Below, piece after piece: positions 11,640-24,643 of a DNA stretch of 64,000 nucleotides. The notes beneath the pieces are model-generated. The model searched no databases, was not told the DNA's origin, and was given only the letters and a program-made list of their open reading frames with translations. The stretch is from Stercorarius parasiticus (lineage: Eukaryota > Chordata > Aves > Charadriiformes > Stercorariidae), in the NCBI GenBank assembly GCA_013396915.1, contig VWZL01002825.1, positions 341,327 through 405,326 of the forward strand. The letters run 5' to 3'. The first letter of the stretch is position 1. Every line of letters begins with the position of its first letter. A program made the translations under genes and the position numbers.

Positions 11640-14377
11640 AAATCCCCACAACTTGAGCGTTGTCAAGTTCGGAATAACACACACAAAGCCTGGCTCTGTG
11701 CTAGCAGGCTTTCTAAATCATTTTTTAAAAAAGCGAGGGCTATAGAAAACTAAGGAACAATAGAGCGGACCTGCGTGTTTGTTTTGAGCCCCAGAAGCTC
11801 CTGCGATGGTTGGATGTTGGAGGAGCAGGAGCTTGCGCTGGGGTTGCTGGTGACTTCCCCTTTGTCTATTCAAGGTAAGCTGCAACAATAACTTCCTGCT
11901 CCCCCTCCTGTGAAAATACCCGCTCTTTGTGGGTATGAAAATAGCTCCGTGTCCCATAGCGCTGCGGCCTCCAGAACACTTCATCCCTGGGCACGGAGCT
12001 ACTTGCAAACGGAGGCAAACCTTTGGGGGACAGCTAATAAATCAACTTGCAAATGCCAGCTGCCCCCAGGCTATATCTATCCGTCAATTTAAAGCATGAA
12101 GAGCTTAAAAGTCATAGGCCAAATTCTGAAGGATCTTTGACAAGTAAAGAGAAAACGCAAGGAAGTATCAAGTAAGGAAAAACAGTTTGGAGAAGCGGTG
12201 TTATTTGTGAGTTAATCTGGGTAGAGCAAGTCAGGTGGGGTCATTCTGCTACAAACTCATTTTTGGAAATTCATCTTTAGGATCTCAGTCCCCTTCCTCT
12301 AGAGGTTTGTGGGTCTTCAGGATGACGATTTTCACCAATTCAGTATCGTGAAAACAAACAATAATGAGAACTTAAAGCTAAGATCAAATGAATCGTGGAG
12401 TGTGTGAGAAAAACTGGTGGAATAAGACCTCAAATCTCATACAGAAAGTTCAAATGTTGATGCTAAAAATTGTCAGGAAAAAAAAAGCAAAGAATAACCA
12501 CAACAGAACTTGCTTGAAATTCATCTCGACTCTATGCAATTTTTCACTTCAGAAAATTTCAAGCTTTGTTTCAATATTACTAAAACTAATTCTCTCCGTA
12601 AAAAAAAAAAACAACACACAACACACTAATGCACAAATAAATCATCATTTCAGTCTGAAAGAAGATTTTTCACTTCGGGTCAAATCTCTATTTCTGCTAC
12701 AGAGTGAATAATCTTTGGTCTTTCTGTGTTGCTGGGAACAGAAACAAAACCAGGTTTGCATGGCACAAAGTGAAGAGTTCTTCCCTGTTCTTTCCCTTTT
12801 CCCAGACGTACCGGGCAAACAAACCACTGAGGTACTTGTACACCTCCTCTAAGGATGCCTGTTGGGATTTTCAGGAGCACCTAAGGATCTCTCTGCATCC
12901 TTAAGCGTTTAAACAGTTTTAAATATAGCCCTAACAATGCCGTGAGGCTTCCTCTAAACCAACGTGCTTCTTGACCTAGGATATTGTCAGCTAATCCAGC
13001 TGAGAAAGAATTGAGGTTCCCTAGCTCTTATCCGACACCATTTCCAAAAGACTAAACTTCACCCCCCTCAAAAATATTCCCTAACATGCTTTCTGCAGGG
13101 AAACGATAGTTTATCTGACAGTTGCAGGAGTCAGGGTTTTGTCAACATCTGTTTTATGAGTCACGACTGTCATGTGCCACGCTAGCAAGCTGCGCTGATA
13201 TCCTAATAAAAGTATCCTGATAAAGGCCCACCTAATCGCGCAGGTGCAGCAGAGCACATGCCCAGTACACGCTGCATCGCACTTTACTAGCGGGTCTGTA
13301 CAACCCATTAAAAGACAATGACGGGCATCAACCAGCAGCTAAACTGAGTAACATTATTTGCTAAACGTTCCGTCTTTGCATTCAGCTAGAGATAGCAGCC
13401 AGCTAGGAGATGTGAAAGATTAGCTCAGCCACAATTATCTTTTCCTTTGAGAATATTTTTCCACCTGCTTCCTAACCCCCTGGTGTTTTCTATAGCCACG
13501 TTCACATAGGGCTCATGTTCTCAAAACGGTTAATGAAAATCTTTTGTCCTCCTTCAACCCCTATTTTAGGAACCTCTATTTTTCCCTCTTTCCTGGGTCA
13601 TTCTTAATAGCATCACCAGACGCAGGAGGATCTGTTAAGCCTATGAGCAGACAGGGCTGCGAGTCACAGCGAAAGGGGCGCTCCAAGGTGAAGTGAGTAA
13701 TGAAGACTCCTGCAAAGGAGGAGACATATGTAAGCCGTGACATCGCCACGAGCCAGATCCTTACGTGGCACAAGCCCGGCTGTCACGCTGGACCAGCACA
13801 GACACCTTCCTGCCAGATTTATCGTGACGTTTTTTCAATGCACCGGTCACGTTGCATTCACCGTACAGTAGGGGCTGGGGAAGAGAAGTAAGTTTTTTTT
13901 TCCTTTGAGCTGGTTATCTTCTTTTTAACGAAAAATTGACTACTCTGAGAAAGCCCCAGATTGCAGCGTAAACTTTACTCTGTGCACAACGCGTAGACGG
14001 TTCCTTCATTGTGTAAGTACCTTCAACCTAATCCTCAATCTTGTCAATATGTATTTACCCTTAATAACTTGGATCTGGGTCATCACTTTGTCTTCCATTT
14101 GTTTCAGTGTGTCCTAAGCTGCGGCTCTATTTCTGTCCAAGCTAAACGCTCGGTATTCCCCCTAAGACCTGGGCAGTTTCCAACTTCTGTCTCACGAAAT
14201 AAAGCAAGCTATAAACAAAGACTCGTTCCAGCCAGGCACTGTATTGTGGGCACAAAGGCTTGCCGGTATCTGAAATTTCCCACCCTTAAAAGTATGCCAA
14301 AGGTATTTTCACAGCTTCAGCCCTGTGTCATTTCTCCAAAACATCTCAAGTCATTTTCCTTTAGGGGAACAAGGGAT
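11640..14377. other. Non-genic unique sequence
   Basis: No gene or recognisable repeat is seen. A short A12-type run near 12600 is simple sequence. Open frames stay below about 110 codons. Confidence 0.5.
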
Positions 14378-14402
14378 AAAAAAAAAAAAAAAAAAAAAAA
14401 AA
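14378..14402. repeat. Poly-A run, 25 bases
   Basis: Twenty-five consecutive A residues are followed by an A/C-rich tract. No retrocopy or SINE body is recognisable immediately upstream, so I call this simple sequence and not a retrotransposon tail. Confidence 0.8.
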
Positions 14403-14785
14403 CACCACCCACAAAAAACCCCCCCAACCCTATAATGCATGTGTCAACAGGTGAGGTCTAAAAATTTCATTAGGAAAAAAAAGGGGGAAGCAGTAACAGC
14501 TGCACGCGTGTTTGGAGGAAATCAGAGGGGCACTTTCCATCTGGCATGTGCTCCACAGGCAAAAGAGCTTTTATAAAACTTGGAACTCAAAGACCACTTG
14601 TATTTTGGGGAGCAGGCTATTCTTGTACTGCTCATTTTAGGCAGCACGGCAACAGCTACCATTCAAAATACACCACCATCCCGCCCCAGGAGAGTTCATG
14701 CTGTAGCTAAGAAAAGCTGAGTGGGAAGATGGACGTGACCAAGGTGAAGATGTCTTGGTTTTGTTTTAACCAGAATCTGTTGTGA

Positions 14786-14920
14786 AATCATAGAATGGTT
14801 CGGGTTGGAAGGGACCTTGAAGATCATCTAGTTCCAACCCCCCTGCCCTGGGCAGGGACACCTCCCACCAGCCCAGGTTGCTCCAAGCCCCGTCCAACCT
14901 ACTGGACTTGACCCCTTCTG
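14786..14920 (-). mobile_element. CR1 LINE, 5'-truncated 3' end
   Basis: Read on the minus strand, this is the 3' terminal part of a chicken-repeat-1 (CR1) LINE. On the plus strand it begins with the complement of the terminal ATTCTATGA repeat, then GGGTTGGAAGGGACCTTGA, the AGATCATCTAGTTCCAACC block, and the CCCTGGGCAGGGACACCTCCC block. Only about 135 bases remain, which is typical because CR1 insertions are severely 5'-truncated. It has no coding capacity. The low divergence of these blocks suggests one of the younger insertions in the window. This is firm evidence for an avian or close sauropsid genome. Confidence 0.95.
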
Positions 14921-16189
14921 TCTCAGAGCTGAAGCGTTCTCCCCACTGATTTAGGATCTGACGCAAAGGAAGGAATCTCTGCTTTCAACCTTTTCAACCA
15001 CTGCAGAAGGAACCTACAAAAATGAGCGCAGATGATGCAACGATGCAGATAAAGGCTTCCCTTCACCTCAACTGCACCCAACGCTGCATCATCTGGTACA
15101 CGAGCACAGACAATGAGCGGATAGCTTTTGCTTTTCTTATACTACCAGGTTTCCCTAGGAAGCATTTTTCCTCTGCATTGGAACTTTTCTCAGCCTTTGA
15201 CAAAGCACCTGTCTGTGACAAAATGAAGTTAAGACTTCAGAAGAGGTGGGTGCCTGTGAAGGGAGAGGGCAGAGAGCAAAGCAGGGAGTGAGGAACGGCC
15301 TGGGAGCTGACGTTATCACTTGAAAATGAGATGATCCATAGGGCCTTCCTCTACCATGCTTTTCTACCCCACATAAGGGCCATAACCACAACAGATTGTG
15401 GGCTTGCCCTCTTTCTGGTTTTAAGGAGAAATTCCATCCCGGAAATTTTTATCAAATGATGTTTTCCCAACACGTTGCTATGGAAAGCTTTGTTTCAAGA
15501 ACTCTGATTTATCCAATAAAACCTAGGGGGGTCACACACACCCAGGAAACCCTACTGTTAGATACCTGTATTAGAGCAAGCCCAGGCTCTCCTAGCCACG
15601 GCCACTGCTCTGCTAAGCCCTGTACTAATAAAGAACCAAACGCACAATTCCTGCTCCGAGTAGTTTACAGTGTATAAATAAGAGATTGACAGTTGCAAAA
15701 GCACAAGGGAGCACTTCGCACTTTCAGCTGTCAGGTCTGATTTGACTCATCAGCTCTCACATTCACTGGATTTTCCGCAATAACGCTCATATTTAAACTT
15801 GACATCATCAGCTGGCGCGGCGTCAGCTGACCACTGAGACGGTCCTGCTGCTGATGGGGTGTCATCAGACCGCAGAACAAATTGCATCTCCTCACTCAAG
15901 CCCTGACCCAGCAGGACATTTAAATGTATTTTTAACTTTACTCAAGCAAATCCATGAAGCCAAAGGCATTATGCTTATCTGGCCACATTACTATCTCTGC
16001 AGCGTACTTTTAGGGGACCCAATTCATCACTGTGGCTCAAGTTTTCCCCAGGCCATAAACATTGGTGTATGGACGGCTGAAGGTCATAAACGCTTTGTTC
16101 TTTTGGGGTCTCTGTAATGTGTAACCAACTATACTTGTGCCAACGCAGACTGCTTTTTCTCCCAAGAAATTTTGGGCAAGCAATTCAAA
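14921..16189. other. Non-genic unique sequence
   Basis: No gene is seen. The part at about 15690-15850 is repeat-free with GTCAGCTGACC-type E-box motifs and TGACTCATCAG (AP-1-like), so it could be regulatory, but this is weak. Confidence 0.45.
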
Positions 16190-16205
16190 TTTTTTTTTTT
16201 TTTTN
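16190..16205. repeat. Poly-T run ending in an ambiguous base
   Basis: Fifteen T residues (16190-16204) are followed by a single N at 16205. The N probably marks uncertain homopolymer length. Confidence 0.85.
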
Positions 16206-19200
16206 GAACTGCAGTCACGTTTCATTTCTACTTGAAATTGCGATTATCAGTTCAGGTGGACACGTCAGCAATCCTGTTCTGTAAATCAGAGAGCACTGCT
16301 TTTCCTGCTCAGCGCCTCTTCTCCAACTCCTATCACTGCTTTTCTCTTTCAGAGTGTTCATCTTTCCTACGTCCTCTAAAGCAAAGACGCCTTACGCAGC
16401 TTGGACCTGTTGAGTTAATTGCGCAGAGGTCAGCTCCGCCACCTCCGAGCTACGTGACGGGCTGCTAGCCTGTAGGCAATTCAAGGTAAGGCAAGGAAAG
16501 ATAATAACACGCTGCTCAGAATAGTAGGAGCGCAGAAAGAAATCAGAGGGGTCAAAAGAGACTCTGTAGAAGAGAAATAAAAGCTCTGGCAAGATTGCCT
16601 ATTTTAAAAACAAGCAACAAAGTTGTTTCTCAGTGTCCAAGCTGGAAATAAGCTGATCAGCCATAACAAAAAGCGAACGCAGCAGTTCGTTCCAGCAGGC
16701 TGAGCGCCTCCAGGACTCCGCTGTTCTTATGCCAAACAGGAAGATAGCAGCTAATCAAACCTGCTAACAGAGCATTTCTCACTCGCTCGTGTGGATCCTT
16801 TGCTGTTCCCCAAAAGCACGAACGCATGCCACATCGCCTGTTACGCGGCAAGCAGCACGGGATTTAATATATTTGCTTTAATTCAGCCGCCCTAACAAGG
16901 GAGAAGCTACGATGAAGCAACTCAGCCAAACCAGTTACTTAAGCCCTCTGGGAAGGAGCCACACGTACTGGAACTGTTTGTATTTACCCCTATACGTTTG
17001 GATGGACGTACAGGGTGGCTCTGAGGTCCATCTGGGCCACCACCCTGTTTTTGAAGAAAACGTGCAAGAGAAAAGTAAGCAGACAGCCATGCCCTGACAT
17101 CGTGCCTTCCCAGCTTCCCCAGTCCGCAGCTGGAGCGGGCAGATATTCTTGTCCGAACTCCAACCAGCAAACCTACACAAGAGGACAGAGAAGAGAGGAA
17201 AAAGGGGACAACTTTGTAGAAGCAAGTGGTTCCAAAGCGCTCCGCGCTTCTTGGTTCCTGTGACCAAGAGCTAGACCGCAAGGCAACTAATGCTGGGAAG
17301 ATGTCATCCTTAAAATAAAGGCGGCCAGAGTGATTATTTTAATTGCTGCACCCACAGTTGAGGCTGAGGAGTCATTCTGGGATGGGGCATTCCTGCTCAT
17401 GGTTCCTTCCAACCTTCTTAGCTTCCCTCCACATGCTGCTTCCGCTCCTGGCAAAAACAGGTTCAGAGAGGGATGGGGAGACCGCACTAACAGACGTGAC
17501 ATCCAAGAGACAGATGTCATTGGTATTTTTAAAGCCAGCCCTGAACCGCTCAATGTTGGGATATTTGCTGGTTGAAGTGCCCTTCTGGGAACCAACCCCC
17601 AGCCAGATGGCAGAGAAGAGGGCTGCTCCTTGTAGATTTGGTGGATGTTGGTCTAGCCACTGCTTCTTCCATCAGCTATTCAAACTGAGGCATGAAAATG
17701 GATGCAAACACTGGGGGGAAGAGGGAGGGGAGATGACACCTCTTCTGACCTGCTGAATTTCCTAGCAAGCTTCAGAAGCAGGTACGGATGGGGCAGGGGG
17801 GAATTAGGCTGTGTTTGAGTTTTGTTTGGTTGCCTCACTTCGATTTTAAAATCTCCAGGTAGAGATTAAGGACTGTATCTACGGGGTCTGAACAGACAAG
17901 TGCATCAACATATGTACGGAGTTATTGTGTGCATGTTGTAAATGCACGTGTGTGTCTCAGTGGCGTTATTCCTGAAAACAATTTCCCAGTGTTTTTCTTT
18001 TCATGCTTTTAAATGTAAATGTTGAAAGTTCAGAGAACACTAATAAAATATGAATGATGAACATTCCTCACTCCCTGGTTTAAAGAATGGCCCAAGTCAC
18101 GAGTAACATAAAACCACAGATTTTTCCCAGGAGTAATAGTAGAAACTTCATTACTTGAATCATTTGTAATCAGACTAGACAAAGCAGAGAAGATTGTACT
18201 CCAGGGTACAATCCTGAAACACTTCCCTCCCACCCCGAGAACTTTTCCCCAGCTGTTGGCATGTGCCTTTACTTACAGATTACTTGCCAAGACAGGTCCT
18301 TTGCTTTCCTAAACATACCATTACTAATGAACAAACTTCCAAATCACTGAAAGCTTCCAAAATATTGCATCTACTTCTATCTGAATATCCATTTATGTTC
18401 AAGGCTACTGGACTAAGTATTATTCACATGCCTTTAATCTCTGAAATTTATTAGCAATATGTGCTCTTCTGATTTTTCTTGCTCATCAGCTCATAGAAGT
18501 CAATTGGCAAAACAGAAAAGAAAGAAAGATCTGATCTGTAAAAGAAATTGTTTAAAGTTGTCATGAAGGTTAATGCTCAAAATCTCAACTAATGACCACA
18601 AAAAGCTTCCGTTTTCTCAAGGAGCTCATGCCTGAAAGACATGGCAAACAGTAAGTAGGGTTCTGGTTTCTAGCTTGCATGCTTTAGTATGCCTGAAATG
18701 AACTCTGCAAAGACAGATTTTCCTGATATCTCCTTCGGAGCTTCCATGCAGAAATGTAGTTCTGCAGTCTTTGTTACACGAGCCGTGTTGACAATGAAAA
18801 TTCAGTGTAGCGTGAGGATAAACATGGCCGAGGAGCAGGAGTCCAAGAACTCAAAAAATGCAGAATCCAGATCGGATCCAAAGGCAGGGATCCCGCCAAG
18901 CCCCAGCGCTGGTCACCTTGGCACACTGAGACCGAGCGAGCCTCCACGCTGGTTTTGCGGTGGATTAGGAGCTGCTTCTCTAAATACAGAGCTCTTCCTC
19001 TTTGGAAGACAGCCGTGATTGTTAATCTGGCCTGCGGTGGTCCTGGCACCTTCAATTTAGGAGCCCCATAAACTGTGGCTAAAGAAGCTCGAGTCTGTGG
19101 AGAGACGCAAATACCAGCCAAGCCATAAACCAGCCTGGCTCTTCGGTGACAGTTCTCCAAGCGCTGTATCCCCTTAATCCCGTAGCTGGAAGTTAACACA

Positions 19201-19714
19201 CGTTTCATCTCCAGTCATGTTAAGCACGGTCATAGTTTCGCACACGCTAATGTAATATTTAAAAAAGGGCTCGTATCAGATAGCCAGAATAAGTCTCCGG
19301 GCTCTCCTGGCTATCTGCACGCACTTCAACCTTCATCCAAACTTCTTCTGGTTGGCTGCTGGTGGGGTGCTGGCTCTGCACGCCCCAGCAGGTGTTCCCC
19401 CCAGCCTTGGCCGGCTCCGGGCATGCAATTCAAACCGCTTTGAAATCAACGGTCTTTGTTCAGTTTGTAGGAATGCGCTAATACAATAACAGCCTTAACA
19501 ATTAGGAATAGCATCGAGTCCCCGTGAATCACTTTTCACACTGTTTTTGCATCCTCTGTGTATGTTTGTCTTTCTTCCCAAGGCTATTCCCAAGCTATCG
19601 CTTTCCCCTGGAGTCCTATTAGCGTCTATTCTTTGTATTTACTAACAGGAAGCGTCACACTTCTGTCCTCACCAGCTTCACTCGCAGGCCCTCTTAATTA
19701 TTAGTATCTTTTTC
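16206..19714. other. Non-genic unique sequence
   Basis: No gene is recognised. Overlapping open frames at 16.9-17.7 kb and 18.7-19.2 kb reach about 145 codons. They lie on both strands at once and show no domain, so I treat them as chance. A faint MIR-like pattern at about 18075-18135 was judged too weak to call. Confidence 0.45.
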
Positions 19715-19730
19715 TTTTTTTTTTTTTTTT
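19715..19730. repeat. Poly-T run, 16 bases
   Basis: An uninterrupted T16 tract, simple sequence. Confidence 0.9.
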
Positions 19731-20333
19731 AAGCTTATTTGGCAAAATGTATGTTCCTCTATTCTTCCTGGCTAGCAGGTTATTTCTTTCTTCCTCAAGG
19801 TGCAATCCGGTTTCCTTTTGTTGTTAAATTCCCTAATACTGATACTTTCCTGGATATTGTGGGAAAGAGTCGTGGTTGACAACCAACTTCTTTTCATTTC
19901 CATCCTGATTAGCAAGCAAATAATAAGTGGAAGCATAATTTATGGCTTGATTTAAGCCACCTCATTCATATTTGGAAGGAAATCTAGGATGACTAAATCT
20001 TGAAAGGGAAGGCAGGATAAGCGGTATTAAGAAACTGTCAGGGATCGGAATTGCATTAAATGTTCCTGTTTTATTGTCATAGACTTTTGGTCTCTTGCAT
20101 TAACACGAGACGATACTAGAGAAGGCTTTAATCTAAATATATAATACCCAGAAAATAAGACAGAAAATCTGACCATGAAGAGAAAGTTAAGTGACTGGCA
20201 TCCTGCATCTCACTGTCTTTTGAGTTGACCAATATATTCCTTCATTAATTTCTTGGCACCGTTCCTCTGTTGACAGCTATCCTTTTTTTGAGGCATTGCT
20301 TTACATTTATATTCTAAGCTCTTTTAGAGCATT

Positions 20334-20395
20334 AAAAAAAAAATACCACAGCAAACAAACCCAACCAAACCAAAAAAAACCCAAACCCAACAACT
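20334..20395. repeat. A-rich low-complexity tract
   Basis: A10 is followed by a stretch built almost only of A and C (AAACAAACCCAACC-like). It resembles the degenerate tail of an old retroposon, but no body is recognisable upstream. Confidence 0.6.
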
Positions 20396-22699
20396 ATAAA
20401 TACATATATCTATATAGTGTTATTAAAATTCTTAAGAAACTTTTCCTGTCTGCTGGATGCTCAGAACCTGCACTCTCCTTTTCGAGGGCAGTTTGAGGTG
20501 TTTGGCAGATTCAGCAGAGAATCTTCTTCACCCCTTCGCGTTTCAAGCCTTTTGTTGACCGTGTTCCAGTGCAGGTACCGATACCCAGCCTTGGGGATGC
20601 TCTCTCATCTCATCTCTTCCTCCCAAAGATGGGCTGTTCTATTGCTCTCCTTTAGGCTTCAAAATCAGTCAAAGCCACATCAGTCTTTAGATCTTCTTCA
20701 TAGAAGCTGATGATCAGCCAAACACCGTTAACGTTATTTAGCACTGCTTTTAAAAGACGGTGGGGTTTTTTCCCCTCACTGTGAAACGTTAAAGCGAGAA
20801 ATCTCTCCTTCCTGGCCCGCCCAAATCAAAACACATTGACAGAAGAGAACCACTGCCTTCCAGCCCTTAAACGTTAACTTGGCAGTCTGCGTTCGTCTCT
20901 CGGCTGTGTAACTTGCGGAGAGGCTGGGACTGGACTCGATCACTGGTGTAACTGCCAGCCAGGACGCAGAATCTCTTTCAGACTTATTTCTGACACTGAA
21001 ATATAAATCGCTATTGACATGTCATCCTGTACGTTTTCTAGCTGCAGCTAACCTATCCATGCATCTCTGAAAATACCAAGCAGTTCCACTAATGGCATTT
21101 ATCTAATTGTAGTCTGAAATGTATGTGGCGGGGGATATTTTTTGTCTGCAGGTGAATATTGCTTTAGATAAAACACCACGTCACGCTGTCACGTGCCCTG
21201 CGTGCGGACTGAACGGTGCCTCTCATGGACCTGCTCTCACCCTGGTCTGCCCCTCGAGGTTCAGTTGTTCCGGAGCACCAGGGACCTGCCAGCCACCACC
21301 TCTCCATGGTAGATGGTAGACGATCTCAGGCAAGCCTCTGGCATTGCCCTAAGTTCCCTTGCCCCCTCTCTGTTGCTGAACAACATTTTTTGCGACTTTC
21401 CACCCGCGTTCCAGCCACGTGAACTCTTATCTTTGCAAAATCAAAGTTCCTGGATACCTCAATGAAGCAATAACATGTGAAAATGTCAGCACAGCATCAC
21501 GGGGGGGGAAAAACCCCACCACCTCTCTAACAACGAGATTTTATTGGTTAGTGCCATTAGCTAAGCCAAAGGACAGAATGTGTCAGAGGACAGATCACAA
21601 GGAAGGAATGTTCAAAGGAAAGCTTGGAGAAGTGAAAAATGCAAACCCCGCACAAATTGCACGCGTGCCCTAGCAAGCAGCACTGCGTGAAGGTCCGCAG
21701 TGTGAATTGGGAACACATCTTGGGCACATTCAAGGCTCCCCGAAGTCTCCTAAATTAATCATGGCCTCAGCTAAGCCTGGTTCAAGAGATGCTTTTAAAC
21801 TGAGTGCAACTGGATATCTTAATTGCTCTTTCAAGTAAAAGTAGAATGGAATAGTCTTTTTTTTGCTTGACATATTCCAAAGGAATTCTAATTTTAGAGT
21901 AAAATATAGACAGTAACATCTTGTGCTTTTTCCTGTGTCTCAAAGACAGAAGAGCTATAGTGATAACCCTCACAAAGCTACACAATACCTAGTTAACAGT
22001 GGCTACTGTGCTCTACTGTCCAAATACCCCAAACGGTCTCCAGTAGGTGAGCATAGAGTCCCTGTGCCCCCAAAAGGAAGAAGGTTCATCAGGATCCTAA
22101 ATGTTCCTGAACTTCCTAAAATCTGCTCTTTTGAGGTCAGTTTCTTAGCAGGTGTAAAGTGACAAAATATCCTGATGCATAAATATACACCCAGGGAAGT
22201 AAAACACAGAAAAATCTGACCTCTGACAGAACTGTTATAAATAGGATATTTGAGAAGTTTTCCATACAGCATCAGCTGCCCTTTAACCCTTGAACTGCAA
22301 ACATTTTCCATCCATCCATCCAACTACCGTGTGTTTGTGTGCACGCACACGTACATATATATATACCCACATATTTCTATACCTCGAGACTGTGGCGTAC
22401 GTATAGTTCAATGCTGCTTTGATAAAGCGCTTATTAATACCCTTACCCGGATCACTTATTGCAGCTGAAGACATACAGACGCTTGCTAAATGGCCTGTTT
22501 GCTTTTCGCAAAATTCATTTGTGCTAAATTCAAGGAGGGCAGCGCGCTCAGGAGTACGATTTGGGGACCTGCAAGGTGCTTTACACCCCTGTGGCTGATA
22601 CGGAGATATAACGGATAGGAAGCCAAGAGGGGAAAGCTACAAGGGTTGTTAGGATTTGATCCTGGATCAGAGTTTATGGCCTTTGGGCTGTTTGCTTGA
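20396..22699. other. Non-genic unique sequence
   Basis: No gene is seen. Small simple repeats include an (ATCC)4-like run near 22306-22321 and an alternating (TA)n run near 22354-22365. The rest is unique. Confidence 0.5.
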
Positions 22700-23050
22700 T
22701 TTTGCCTTTTGCAACGATCAGTCACAACAGCATCACTACGGACCAGCGCACTGACCTCACCAGCATCACCCCCGAGTTGTGCCCGCACGTCTCAGAGCGA
22801 CACGATGCAGCAGAGCCCTGCAGCGGCCGGGTTCAGTGAAGCTATGCCGCATCCCATCAGAGAGCCTCGGGCTTGCAGAACAGGTTCTTAAGAACAGCAA
22901 GAACTGACCATTAAGCGTCAGATCCACACAAGAGAAGCGACGAGCACAGCGCCGGGTACTGGCTTGCTTCCTCGAACCGCCCATGCAGTGCGTTTCAAGC
23001 TCCGAGTTCAACAGCGCTCGAGCACGTGCCTGGGAACCGCTGCGAGCGTT
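22700..23050. promoter_or_regulatory. CpG-rich patch
   Basis: Roughly 30 CpGs occur in 350 bases, well above the surroundings, with no recognised exon beside it. The patch ends about 140 bases before a CR1 fragment. It may be a small CpG island or simply GC-biased unique sequence. Confidence 0.25.
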
Positions 23051-23187
23051 CAGTCATGAGCACCAGATGCGTGCTGTGATAGCAGGACAGCAGAGGCATG
23101 CCCTAAAATGAGAATACATGTGCCAGCGCTCCAAGGAACATGCCTTTGCGTGCTGAGAAGCTCCTACCACTTTCCAAAGTCCATTTA

Positions 23188-23370
23188 GAACCACAGAGTT
23201 GCCGAGGTTGGAAGGGACCTTTCAGATCGTCTAGTCCAACCGTCAACCTCACTCTGACAAAAACCACCACTAAACCATATCGCTAAGCACTGCGGCTACC
23301 CGGCTTTTAAATACCTCTGGAGATGACAATTCCAACACTTCCCCGGGCAGCCCGTTTAGACCCTTGTGCA
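23188..23370 (-). mobile_element. CR1 LINE, 5'-truncated 3' end (older)
   Basis: On the plus strand this is the complement of a CR1 tail: a decayed CACAGAG start, GAGGTTGGAAGGGACCT, TCTAGTCCAACCGTCAACC, then ACCACTAAACCAT, CTAAGC, TTTTAAATACCTC and CACTTCCCCGGGCAGCC blocks in the family order. It belongs to a different CR1 subgroup from the 14.8 kb copy, as shown by the CCGTCAACC and TTTAAATACCTC blocks. It is more diverged, with the 3' terminal repeat eroded. It has no coding capacity. Confidence 0.92.
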
Positions 23371-24585
23371 CCTGTAAAATTCAGGAGCAAAGCCCAGCCT
23401 CCTGGTGCGTTTCCCAGAGCCCCTCTCACAAATTGCAGCGTGCTGTACCTTCCCCTCCGGCCCCAGCGACGTGGCAAAGGGAAGGTCACATCCAAAACAC
23501 GGGGACACCCTAAAGCACTTCTGCATCTGCCTTAAACGCAGCCAAGGTACACTGAAGTACCCTCGAGAGGTGGCAGAGGAGCGAGTGCGGGAGGGACGGG
23601 CAGGGGCTGGAGGACTCTCATGGCCTGGGTGGAGCTGCGAACAGGTGAGCACTATTTATCCAGGTGGGGACAGACCAATCCAACAGAATGAAATAATAAA
23701 ATAGCTGATTTGCCGTGCCCCAGCAACCAGAAATGAGCTCTCCCTCACCCCTACCTGTTTGTGGGTTGCACAGGTGTTTGTTAAAGATACGTGTATTTAA
23801 ATTAGTGGCTATTTATTATTCACAAAACAAAGTTAACACAAGTGCTGGGCAAACGTAAGCAATATATCTCCTTGAAACATTGCAAGAATCTTTTGTTCTA
23901 ATCCTGGGCTCTTCTGACCAATTTATACCAGGGAAATTCATCACAACCGAACCTGAGGCTGCACGTAATGCCTTTAGGAAATTTCATCCCTTTCTACAAG
24001 TCATCTCCAATGAAACTGGCTGGAGAACAACCTGGCATCATTTCTCAAGGGCAACAAAAAAGGAAAACTGAAAAACTTTTCATTAAGCAAGTGCTGAATG
24101 AATCAACTTAGGAGAGATGTTAAGATCTTTGGCAGACAAAGCGATGGAGTTCTTAACTGTGTTTGTGGTGCCTTTGTGCCTTACAGATGGGATATTAGTA
24201 GAGCCTGTGCCTTGGCTGTGGACAGAGACATGAAATCCGACTGGTTTCACCATTAAGTTTTTTGCACCACTTTTGACGTAAAACTCAACGTGGAATTCTT
24301 GCCAGCCCTGCATGCACCCTCATGTCGCAGCTTTGACTTCATCCTATAATTAGCTCTGTTTCAGCAAAGCTAAATTTTAAACCTAAGCACAAGTAAGGAG
24401 AAAAATGCGAGAAAAGAAAGCATTTTAAAATTTGTGAATTACACATGAAGTACCTCATGTACTTCTCCGGGTAGCTGCAGTCTGCTTTTAAATAGCAATC
24501 TCAGAGCTGAAAGGTAAACTAAGGGACCACTCGTCCCACTCATTTTTACCTTAACTAGATGATTTCCCCTTTATCTGGCTGGTCA
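23371..24585. other. Non-genic unique sequence
   Basis: No gene is seen. The first 300 bases are GC-rich and carry overlapping open frames on both strands without known domains. The remainder is AT-rich. Confidence 0.45.
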
Positions 24586-24643
24586 TTACTTATAATAACT
24601 ATTTATGTACTTGGCGTTACTTGTAATAGCTATTCATGTACTT
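24586..24643 (+). repeat. Imperfect tandem duplication, period 31
   Basis: The 27-base unit at 24586-24612 recurs at 24617-24643 with 24 of 27 matches, separated by four bases. Each unit reads TTACTT(A/G)TAATA(A/G)CTATT then (T/C)... ATGTACTT. This is a local duplication in AT-rich non-coding sequence. Confidence 0.8.

Noticed and set aside
12110..12150. GGCCAAATTCTG start resembling an old palindromic repeat
   Set aside because: Similarity stops after about 12 bases and no complementary arm is seen.
14300..14402. Poly-A25 as a processed pseudogene or SINE tail
   Set aside because: No recognisable retrocopy, SINE head or target-site duplication was found upstream.
17287..17756. Overlapping frames of 81-137 codons
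   Set aside because: Mutually overlapping in different frames with no homology or splice support.
18075..18135. Possible minus-strand MIR fragment (GGCCCAAGTCAC-like core)
   Set aside because: Only one short block resembles MIR and neighbouring blocks do not align in order.
22306..22365. Short ATCC and TA repeats as a CRISPR-like or satellite array
   Set aside because: They are plain microsatellites of a few units without spacers.
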